6,341 nt of DNA from the NCBI GenBank assembly GCA_003561815.1, contig PWVP01000222.1:1-6341 (forward strand), in the 5' to 3' direction. This document shows positions 1 through 4,742 of the stretch, one piece after another. This DNA is from Campylobacterota bacterium. GTDB lineage: Bacteria > Campylobacterota > Campylobacteria > Campylobacterales > SZUA-545. Both the position numbers and the translations under genes were made by a program. Within the stretch, counting starts at the first letter, position 1. Every line of letters begins with the position of its first letter. The notes under the pieces were generated by a model. That model was not told the origin of the DNA, did no database searches, and saw only the letters and a program-made list of their open reading frames with translations.

Positions 1-481
1 CGATCGCCCGGTAGGAGGCGTCGGAGAAGTCGGTGGCTAAGAAGATGCGTTTATAGGGTTTGCTCTCAGGCGTCTTGACCACCAGAATCGGCAGATGGGC
101 GTGCTCGATTACCTGCCGGGCGGTGGTGCCCAAAACCGCATCTTTAAGGTGAAACTCCCCGTGATCGCCAATCACCACCAGATCGGCCTGACGCAGCCGG
201 GCGGTATCCATAATCACATCGGCGGGGTTGCCCATCTCCACCAGACTCTCCGCATCGCTCTTGCAGCACCCCTTCGTGTGCGCCTCAAGCTGCCGCTTTG
301 TATCCTCCAGCAGCTGGTTGCGCCGATCGCCCACCAGGAGCCGCTCCATCAGGCGCAGATGGATCGTATGTAAGACGGTGAGCTTCGCCCCCTCCTCTTT
401 GGCCAGCAGATCCGCCTGTTCCAAGGCGCGATCGCCCCGCCGAGAGAAGTCGATGGGAACCACAATGTTCTGTATCTGCAT
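1..481 (-). CDS. Universal stress protein, tandem Usp domains (3' part beyond window edge)
   Basis: The leftward reading frame is open from ATG (479-481) to the window edge, giving 160 residues. The protein begins MQIQNIVVPIDFS, the usual first strand of a UspA fold with the conserved Asp (D11). Around residues 103-119 it has VIGDHG followed by nine residues and GT. This is the G-x2-G-x9-G-(S/T) nucleotide-binding pattern of ATP-binding Usp proteins (G105, G108, G118, T119). The first domain closes with PILVVK (131-136). From about residue 143 a second strand begins, YKRIFLATDFSDAS, which looks like the start of another Usp domain, so the full protein is probably a tandem Usp of about 280 residues. 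Such proteins are cytoplasmic and linked to stress survival, but the exact role of this one cannot be read from sequence. The start is set by a near-perfect ribosome binding site. The gene is transcribed away from the RRM gene. Confidence 0.9.
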   Translation of the reverse strand, partial: MQIQNIVVPIDFSRRGDRALEQADLLAKEEGAKLTVLHTIHLRLMERLLVGDRRNQLLEDTKRQLEAHTKGCCKSDAESLVEMGNPADVIMDTARLRQADLVVIGDHGEFHLKDAVLGTTARQVIEHAHLPILVVKTPESKPYKRIFLATDFSDASYRAI

Positions 482-485
482 AGTC

Positions 486-495
486 TCACCTCCTT
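486..495 (-). promoter_or_regulatory. Strong ribosome binding site of the usp gene
   Basis: On the minus strand the bases read AAGGAGGTGA, a ten-base match to the 16S rRNA anti-Shine-Dalgarno end. The AGGAGG core ends seven bases before the ATG. It fixes the start codon and predicts efficient translation. Confidence 0.85.
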
Positions 496-508
496 GGTGC
501 TTTCTACC

Positions 509-543
509 ATTTAAGTACACTTCGCTTTCAAAGGAACTTAAAT
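509..543. repeat. 8-bp inverted repeat in the usp upstream region
   Basis: ATTTAAGT (509-516) and ACTTAAAT (536-543) are exact reverse complements separated by 19 bases. A smaller palindrome, AAGT-AC-ACTT (513-522), overlaps the left arm. The repeat lies 14 bases upstream of the usp ribosome binding site. It could be a protein-binding site on DNA or an A/U-rich hairpin in the usp leader. No recognised regulator box was identified and no convincing usp promoter was found nearby. Confidence 0.45.
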
Positions 544-590
544 TCTCCCCTACAGTTCTAAAAATTTCCAAACAAATTATCTTCAAAAGC

Positions 591-620
591 TTGACATTTG
601 GATCGAGATTCAAGTAGACT
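591..620 (+). promoter_or_regulatory. Sigma-70-type promoter for the RRM gene
   Basis: A perfect TTGACA -35 box (591-596) is followed after 18 bases by TAGACT (615-620), which matches four of six positions of TATAAT. This predicts transcription starting near 627 and a leader of about 175 bases before the RRM start codon. The AT-rich stretch just upstream (about 535-590) is consistent with an UP-like element. It is the best rightward promoter in the intergenic region. Confidence 0.6.
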
Positions 621-626
621 GCTTCT

Positions 627-800
627 TAACGCTTTGGCGTCCACCCCGCTTTTTGAGGAGTCCTTCGGTTTCAGTACCCCCCTTTTTCTTTGGCATCAAT
701 GTGTCGTGCCGTGTTTTCCCGCCCTTTTGGGGCTTTGCGTCGCCTTTTTCTGGCTTCTTTGTGAGGACTTTTCCGTTTTTCAACCCCAAGGATTTTTTTG
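627..800 (+). other. Long pyrimidine-rich, A-poor 5' leader of the RRM gene
   Basis: The stretch between the predicted transcription start and the RRM start codon is mostly C and T. Only 12 A residues occur in the 160 bases 621-780, and none at all from 700 to 763. A weak hairpin, GCCC-TTTTG-GGGC, sits at 721-733. The AAGGA ribosome binding site is at 788-792, eight bases before the ATG. A frame open from TTG 598 ends in TGA at 799-801, overlapping the RRM ATG as TGATG. It has no good start or ribosome binding site of its own, so I treat the region as an untranslated leader. Long leaders are known on small RRM and cold-shock-type genes elsewhere, so post-transcriptional or autogenous control is a reasonable inference. 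Confidence 0.5.
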
Positions 801-1073
801 ATGAAACAGCTCTATGTTGGTAACCTTCCCTATTCTGCCTCTGAGGTAGAGGTGCGTGACGCTTTTGGTCAGTTTGGCAGTGTTCAGGCCGTTCGTATGA
901 TGATGGACCGCGAGACCGGTCGTTTCCGTGGCTTCTGCTTTGTAGAGATGGAGGATGGCGAGGCGCAAGCAGCGATCGATGGCCTCGATGGCAAAGATTT
1001 CGGCGGCCGCAACCTGCGTGTCAACGAAGCGCGTGAGCGTGAGGCGCGTCCTCCCCGCAACGACCGCTGGTAG
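801..1073 (+). CDS. Small RNA-binding protein with one RRM domain
   Basis: This encodes a 90-residue protein that is almost entirely a single RNA recognition motif. RNP2 is LYVGNL (residues 4-9) and RNP1 is RGFCFVEM (43-50). The aromatic RNA-stacking positions are Y5, F45 and F47, and a Cys (C46) replaces the usual Gly in RNP1. A short Arg/Glu/Pro-rich tail, REREARPPRNDRW, follows. Such single-RRM proteins bind single-stranded RNA in the cytoplasm and are known from cyanobacteria and several proteobacteria, where some respond to cold. The target here is unknown. ATG 801 is preferred over TTG 798 because AAGGA lies eight bases upstream and family members start MKxLYVGNL. The gene uses many T-ending codons (GGT, GTT, CGT, GCT), unlike the GC-ending neighbours, which hints at high expression. 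It is monocistronic, with its own promoter and terminator. Confidence 0.93.
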   Translation: MKQLYVGNLPYSASEVEVRDAFGQFGSVQAVRMMMDRETGRFRGFCFVEMEDGEAQAAIDGLDGKDFGGRNLRVNEAREREARPPRNDRW

Positions 1074-1081
1074 TTTTTTAG

Positions 1082-1115
1082 AGGGGGCTTTGGCCCCCTG
1101 CCTCTTCTCTTTTTT
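1082..1115 (+). terminator. Intrinsic terminator after the RRM gene
   Basis: AGGGGGC (1082-1088) and GCCCCCT (1093-1099) form a perfect 7-bp GC-rich stem with a TTTG loop. It begins eight bases after the stop codon. A pyrimidine tract ending in six T residues (1110-1115) follows, but starts about ten bases after the stem, so the hairpin is strong and the U-tract somewhat displaced. Confidence 0.7.
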
Positions 1116-1141
1116 GTATTAAGTTTCCCCTCGCATTCCTC

Positions 1142-1150
1142 TGTTATACT
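1142..1150 (+). promoter_or_regulatory. Extended -10 promoter element of the znu operon
   Basis: TGTTATACT contains TATACT (1145-1150), five of six matches to the -10 consensus, preceded by TGn, the extended -10 signature. No good -35 box is found at 16-18 bases upstream, as expected for an extended -10 promoter. Transcription would begin around 1157, leaving a leader of only about 25 bases. The element lies just downstream of the RRM terminator, supporting independent transcription of the zinc operon. Confidence 0.55.
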
Positions 1151-1180
1151 TTTGCCAGCCCAAGGCGAAAAGGGTATAAC
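1143..1180. promoter_or_regulatory. Candidate operator: inverted repeat across the znu promoter and leader
   Basis: GTTATAC (1143-1149) and GTATAAC (1174-1180) are exact reverse complements 24 bases apart. The inner bases continue as imperfect complements: TTTTGCC (1150-1156) against GGCGAAAA (1164-1171), one bulge. The left arm overlaps the -10 box, and the right arm ends one base before the znuA ATG. The half-site TGTTATA resembles half of the gammaproteobacterial Zur box (TGTTATA-N-TATAACA), but here the halves are far apart instead of adjacent. The AAAAGGG at 1168-1174 between the arms serves as ribosome binding site. Zinc-responsive repression is inference from position and gene content. 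Confidence 0.4.
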
Positions 1181-1181
1181 G

Positions 1182-2117
1182 ATGAGAATCACAATCATAG
1201 CGCTTCTACTTCTTCCGATCGGGCTCTATGCCCAGATAACCGTGGCGGTGAGTCTGCAGCCGCAAGCGTGGTTTGTGGAGAGAATCGCCGGCGATCGGGT
1301 GCAAACGGTGGTGATGATTCCGCCGGGTAGCTCGCCACACAGCTACGAGCCCCGTCCGGCCCAGATGGCTGCCCTCAGCGATGCGGCGCTCTACTTCGCG
1401 GTGGGGGTCGAGTTTGAGAAGGCGTGGCTGGATCGCTTCAGCTCGGCCAATCGCCAGATGCGGGTGGTGCACACCGATCGGTTGATTCAGAAGATCGAGG
1501 GCGATGGGCACCACCATCACCACCATGATGATGACCACCATCACCATCACCATCACCATGAGGGGTTTATGGATCGCATCCGCGCTTTTTTTAGCGCCCC
1601 TCAAACGCACCACACCGTGAGTCTGGACAACCACATCTGGACCTCGCCGCAACTGGCGCTGCTGCAGGCGCGGGCGATGGCTCAGGCGCTAGCAGAGCAT
1701 GACCCCAAGGGGGCAGAAGACTACTGGTCGGGATACGCCCGGCTGGCCAAAGAGATTGCACGCATCGATAGTGCGATCGCTCAGATGCTCGCCCCCTATC
1801 AGGGGAGCGCCTTTTTGGTTCACCACCCCGCTTGGGGCTACTTCGCTCAAGATTACGGCCTTAAGCAGGTCTCGGTGGAGGTGGATGGCAAAGAGCCCAA
1901 GCCGGCACAGCTGCAGGCACTCATCGCCCAGAGCCGAGAGCTGGGGATTCGGACCGTTTTCGTGCAGCCGCAGTTTTCTAAGCGGAGTGCCCAGAGTGTT
2001 GCCGAGGCGATCGATGGCGAGGTGAGGGTGCTCGATCCGCTCTCGGCCCAGTGGGGTGAGAACCTGATGCACACCGCACAAAAGATCCAAAAAGCGCTCA
2101 GTGGCACCGGTTATTGA
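1182..2117 (+). CDS. znuA: Zinc ABC transporter periplasmic binding protein (ZnuA-like) with His-rich loop
   Basis: This 311-residue protein belongs to the cluster A-I metal-binding family (ZnuA/TroA). An N-terminal signal peptide, MRITIIALLLLPIGLYAQ, probably directs it to the periplasm. Metal ligands expected for the family are present: H53 in SPHSYEP, H151 in DNHIWTSP, H215 in HHPAWGYF, and D285 in DPLS. Between the first two ligands lies a charged loop of six His, three Asp and eight His (110-126). Such loops are typical of zinc-specific members and are thought to collect zinc or sense load. This makes zinc more likely than manganese as substrate. ATG 1182 is chosen over the upstream TTG 1152 because it gives a clean signal peptide and has AAAAGGG seven bases ahead. 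It is the first gene of an operon, and its 3' end overlaps the ATPase gene by 17 bases. Confidence 0.93.
   Translation: MRITIIALLLLPIGLYAQITVAVSLQPQAWFVERIAGDRVQTVVMIPPGSSPHSYEPRPAQMAALSDAALYFAVGVEFEKAWLDRFSSANRQMRVVHTDRLIQKIEGDGHHHHHHDDDHHHHHHHHEGFMDRIRAFFSAPQTHHTVSLDNHIWTSPQLALLQARAMAQALAEHDPKGAEDYWSGYARLAKEIARIDSAIAQMLAPYQGSAFLVHHPAWGYFAQDYGLKQVSVEVDGKEPKPAQLQALIAQSRELGIRTVFVQPQFSKRSAQSVAEAIDGEVRVLDPLSAQWGENLMHTAQKIQKALSGTGY
1509..1559 (+). repeat. CAC/CAT/GAT triplet tract encoding the His-rich loop
   Basis: Seventeen consecutive codons, CAC or CAT with three GAT/GAC in the middle, encode H6-D3-H8 in the ZnuA-like protein. The imperfect CAC-CAT periodicity makes it a short, slippage-prone in-frame microsatellite. 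Changes by whole triplets would lengthen or shorten the loop without breaking the protein. Confidence 0.85.
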
Positions 2118-2835
2118 GGTCGAGAACCTCACCCTCTGGCGCGATCGCCAAAAGGTGCTCGATGAGGTGAGCTTTCAGCTCTCGGCGGGCAGCTTTCTGG
2201 GGGTCATCGGCCCCAACGGCGGGGGAAAGAGCACCCTATTAAAAGTGCTCGCCGGTCTGCTGGAGGCCGATAGTGGCCGGGTGCGGATACTCTCTTTGCC
2301 GCCGGCGCAGGCGGGGGCCAGGGTGGGGTATGTGCCCCAGGAGACCGGGTTTAACCTGGCGTTTCCCATCACGGTGCTGGATGTGGTGGTGATGGGCCTT
2401 TTGGGCCAGAAGCTCAACAAGGCTGAGCGTAAAAGCCGGGCGATGGCCGCTTTGGAGCGGGTCGGGATCGCACCGCTTGCCTCGCGGCGCATCGGCACCC
2501 TCTCAGGCGGGGAGCGACAGCGCGCCTTTATCGCCCGTGCACTCTGTGGCCAGCCCCGTCTGCTGCTGCTCGATGAGCCCACCGCCAATCTCGATCCCAA
2601 AGCCCAGGAGGCGATCTACACCCTCCTAAAGAGCCTGCAGCCGGAGATCACCATCGTGCTGGTCAGCCACGATATCGCCCACCTGATCGGCTACGCCAGC
2701 GAGGTGGTGGCGCTCAATCGGCGGCTACTGCACCACGAGGCGCTTCCTAGCGAGCAGATCCACTGTGCTCAAGATGGCCATGTCTGTGAGGTTGAGCTTC
2801 TAGGTGCGCTGCTTAAAAAGGCGGAGTGTGGTTGA
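2101..2835 (+). CDS. znuC: Zinc ABC transporter ATP-binding protein (ZnuC-like)
   Basis: This 244-residue protein is a complete ABC ATPase. It has Walker A GPNGGGKS (37-44), Q-loop Q80 in YVPQE, signature LSGGERQ (134-140), Walker B LLLLDEP (154-160), D-loop ANLD (162-165) and switch His H190 in VSHD. The sequence FPITVLDVVVMG (88-99) is characteristic of the metal-uptake (Znu/Mnt) branch. It powers import of the metal delivered by the upstream binding protein through the downstream permease. The start is taken as GTG 2101, 17 bases inside the end of znuA; no strong Shine-Dalgarno is seen, so translation is probably coupled. The C-terminal tail is unusual in being rich in potential metal ligands (H211, H212, H221, C222, H227, C229, C243), which could bind zinc on the cytoplasmic side. 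That idea is inference only. Confidence 0.93.
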   Translation: MAPVIEVENLTLWRDRQKVLDEVSFQLSAGSFLGVIGPNGGGKSTLLKVLAGLLEADSGRVRILSLPPAQAGARVGYVPQETGFNLAFPITVLDVVVMGLLGQKLNKAERKSRAMAALERVGIAPLASRRIGTLSGGERQRAFIARALCGQPRLLLLDEPTANLDPKAQEAIYTLLKSLQPEITIVLVSHDIAHLIGYASEVVALNRRLLHHEALPSEQIHCAQDGHVCEVELLGALLKKAECG

Positions 2836-3637
2836 GCTTTTAAGCTACCCCTTTATGCAAAACGCGCTCTTAGCGGCGCTTCTGGTGAGTATCGCGATCG
2901 GCGCGATCGGCACACTGGTGGCGATCAACCGGCTGGTCTTTTTAAGCGGCGGTATCGCTCACGCCGCCTATGGTGGGGTGGGGCTCGCCTTTTTCGTCGG
3001 CATCTCGCCGCTTCTGGGTGCCGGGCTGGTGGGGGTGGGGGCTGCGATGCTGATGGCCTGGATAAGCTTTCATCAGCGCCACCGAAGCGACACCATCATC
3101 GGGGTGATCTGGGCGGTCGGGATGGCGATGGGGGTGGTCTTTATCGATCTCACCCCCGGCTACAGCGCCGATCTGATGAGCTACCTCTTTGGCTCGATTC
3201 TGGCTGTTAGCCGTAGCGATCTGCTCTTTATGGCGCTTTTAAATGTCGTGATTATCGCTGCGGTGATCGGGTTTTACCGGCCGCTGGTGGCGGTGAGTTT
3301 TGATGAGGCGTTTGCCCGCACGCGGGGGCTTCCGGTGCGCGCGCTCTATCTTTTACTGCTGGTCTTAGCGGCGCTGATGATTGTGATTGCGATTCGGGTG
3401 GTGGGGTTGATGCTGGTGATGGCGCTTTTGACCATCCCCACCTACCTGGCAGAGCGCACCAGCCAGACGCTGGTGGGGATGATGTGTCTGTGTGCCGTTT
3501 ACGCCTTTGGCTTCTGTGTGCTGGGGCTGGGGCTCTCCTGGTTTTTGAGCATCAGCTCCGGCGCGGCCATTATCCTGACCGCCGCCTTTGGGTTTTTAGG
3601 CTTTTTACTCTTTGAGCGCCTTAGAAGTAGTACTTAA
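2828..3637 (+). CDS. znuB: Zinc ABC transporter membrane permease (ZnuB-like, ABC-3 family)
   Basis: This 269-residue, very hydrophobic inner-membrane protein of the ABC-3 family has roughly eight or nine membrane segments, including about 12-34, 62-80, 88-107, 131-150, 172-190, 214-238 and 242-262. The motif SGGIAHAAYGGVG (40-52) corresponds to the conserved GISHA-type segment. The cytoplasmic loop SFDEAFARTRGLP (157-169) is the expected site of contact with the ATPase. It forms the zinc channel of the importer. GTG 2828 is preferred as start because it yields MVELLSYPFMQNALLAALLVS, the usual N-terminus of the family, and has AAGG six bases ahead. An in-frame GTG at 2804 would add eight non-conserved residues. 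It overlaps the ATPase gene by eight bases and, at its 3' end, the opposing YfaZ gene by 17 bases. No hairpin terminator is visible after it. Confidence 0.92.
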   Translation: MVELLSYPFMQNALLAALLVSIAIGAIGTLVAINRLVFLSGGIAHAAYGGVGLAFFVGISPLLGAGLVGVGAAMLMAWISFHQRHRSDTIIGVIWAVGMAMGVVFIDLTPGYSADLMSYLFGSILAVSRSDLLFMALLNVVIIAAVIGFYRPLVAVSFDEAFARTRGLPVRALYLLLLVLAALMIVIAIRVVGLMLVMALLTIPTYLAERTSQTLVGMMCLCAVYAFGFCVLGLGLSWFLSISSGAAIILTAAFGFLGFLLFERLRSST

Positions 3638-4211
3638 AGCCGAAATAGCCCCCGTCTACAAACTCAAAGAGATCGCTGTTACCCGCCGGACCGCTGCCGC
3701 CCAGCCCGGCGATGTAGAGTTGGCGTAGGCCGACATAGCCGTACATGCGGGGCGCAATAAAGAAGCTCCCCTCTAAGCGGATCTCATCATAGACATCCAC
3801 ATCGCCACTGGTGAGCATGCGGGGAGCGGAGCCGTACTCGGCAGAAAGGCGCACCGGATGGTCGATGGGTACACGGTAGATCGCCTTGACCCGAAGCGGA
3901 ATGGCCAGACCGCTGTAGCTGCGGCTCCCCTGTTTGCCGTCGATCCACGCCAGCTTGGCACCGTAGCCAATCAGCCAGTTGCCCGTCAGCGGCGCGGTTT
4001 TGAGCAGTGAGCCGTAGAGCATCATCCCGTCGTCGTTATCGCTGTTTTCGGCCAACAAAAGCCCCCCGGTCCAGAAGGTGGGGTAGTTGCTGCCGCCGCT
4101 AAGCTGCGAGAGCTGCACCTCGTGGCTGCTAAAGTCGGTATTGACCTCTAAAAGAGAGCGCGCAAGCAGAAACGGCGCGAGCAGAAGGGTTAAAGCGGTC
4201 ATGCGAATCAT
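3621..4211 (-). CDS. YfaZ-family outer-membrane protein
   Basis: This 196-residue protein has a short hydrophobic signal peptide (about residues 1-19). A series of alternating, aromatic-rich strands follows, ending in FGFKYYF. The final aromatic residue is the classic sorting signal of outer-membrane beta-barrels. The layout resembles E. coli YfaZ: a central segment with GYGAKLAWIDG, then AEYGSAPRMLTSG near 124-136 (compare GEYYYAPDSLASG in YfaZ), then YGYVGLRQLYIAG and a terminal GGYFGFKYYF. The function of YfaZ proteins is unknown; they are annotated as small barrels. The start ATG has AAGGAG six bases upstream. The gene lies alone between two operons and converges with znuB, overlapping its last 17 bases. 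A role in metal uptake is not implied by the sequence; it may be just a neighbour. Confidence 0.8.
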   Translation of the reverse strand: MIRMTALTLLLAPFLLARSLLEVNTDFSSHEVQLSQLSGGSNYPTFWTGGLLLAENSDNDDGMMLYGSLLKTAPLTGNWLIGYGAKLAWIDGKQGSRSYSGLAIPLRVKAIYRVPIDHPVRLSAEYGSAPRMLTSGDVDVYDEIRLEGSFFIAPRMYGYVGLRQLYIAGLGGSGPAGNSDLFEFVDGGYFGFKYYF

Positions 4212-4217
4212 CGGTGA

Positions 4218-4223
4218 CTCCTT
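4218..4223 (-). promoter_or_regulatory. Ribosome binding site of the YfaZ-family gene
   Basis: AAGGAG on the minus strand, six bases before the ATG, selects 4211 over the in-frame ATG three codons later. A possible weak -10 (TAAGAT, about 4237-4242 on the minus strand) lies upstream, but no matching -35 was found, so no promoter is called. Confidence 0.7.
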
Positions 4224-4305
4224 GAATAAGATGGCCGAATCTTAACAGAGTCACGATTAGGGTGGTGATGATGATTTGATCAGTGGAGTAATTTTAAAGC
4301 CTGAT

Positions 4306-4345
4306 AGTAGATATAAAGATAAAGCCCCCGCTAGAGGCGGAGGCT
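4306..4345 (-). terminator. Intrinsic terminator of the ect operon
   Basis: On the minus strand AGCCTCCGC (4345-4337) pairs with GCGGGGGCT (4331-4323) around a CTCTA loop, nine base pairs with one G-U. The stem is followed immediately by TTATCTTTATA. It starts eight bases after the ectC stop codon and closes the ectoine operon. Confidence 0.85.
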
Positions 4346-4352
4346 AGGAGGG

Positions 4353-4742
4353 TTACTCAGAGGGTGGATAGGCGCCATCTTTGCCGTGCACTTCGCGCCC
4401 GGTGATGGGCGGATTAAAGACACAAGCGAGCTCCAGCTCCTCAAAGGCGCGGAGCTTGTGGGCATCGTGTTTGTCGAGATTATAGAGCGTGCCCGGCTCG
4501 ATCGGATAGATCTGGCCATCCTCGATCGTCTCCACCTCGCCGCGCCCACGGATGCAGTAGACCGACTCGAGGTGGTGTTTGTAGTGGATATAGGTCTCGG
4601 TTCCGGCGAAGATGTTGGTGATATGAAACGAGTACCCCATCCCGTCATCGGCCAGCAGCAGACGGCGGCTGCGCCAGTGGCCGTTGGGGGCTTTGACATC
4701 CCGCTCGTTTCCGGTGGCCTCGGCCAGTGTGCGTACCAGCAT
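4353..4742 (-). CDS. ectC: L-ectoine synthase
   Basis: This 129-residue cupin enzyme cyclises N-gamma-acetyl-L-2,4-diaminobutyrate to ectoine with loss of water, the last step of ectoine synthesis in the cytoplasm. It matches the family from end to end. The segment SFHITNIFAGTETYIHYKHH (38-57) is followed by LESVYCIRGRGEVET and then GTLYNLDKHDAHKLRA. The residues reported to hold the catalytic iron in EctC correspond to E59, Y87 and H95, all present. The C-terminal block ACVFNPPITGREVHGKDGAYP is also typical. The length is normal (about 130). The start ATG overlaps the ectB stop as TAATG, indicating translational coupling. It is the last gene of the operon, followed by a strong terminator. 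Confidence 0.97.
   Translation of the reverse strand: MLVRTLAEATGNERDVKAPNGHWRSRRLLLADDGMGYSFHITNIFAGTETYIHYKHHLESVYCIRGRGEVETIEDGQIYPIEPGTLYNLDKHDAHKLRAFEELELACVFNPPITGREVHGKDGAYPPSE

Noticed and set aside
95..617. Two overlapping plus-strand frames
   Set aside because: They are opposite or out of frame to the usp gene, which has a perfect ribosome binding site and clear Usp motifs.
721..760. GCCC-TTTTG-GGGC hairpin as an attenuator in the RRM leader
   Set aside because: The stem is only 4 bp and no clean U-tract follows directly, which is too weak to call.
1206..2132. Minus-strand frames opposite znuA
   Set aside because: They have no domains, and the Met/Val-rich segment is just the reverse of the His-codon tract.
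4246..4305. Promoter of the YfaZ-family gene in the gap after ectC
   Set aside because: No convincing -35/-10 pair was found on the minus strand; only a weak TAAGAT is present near 4240.
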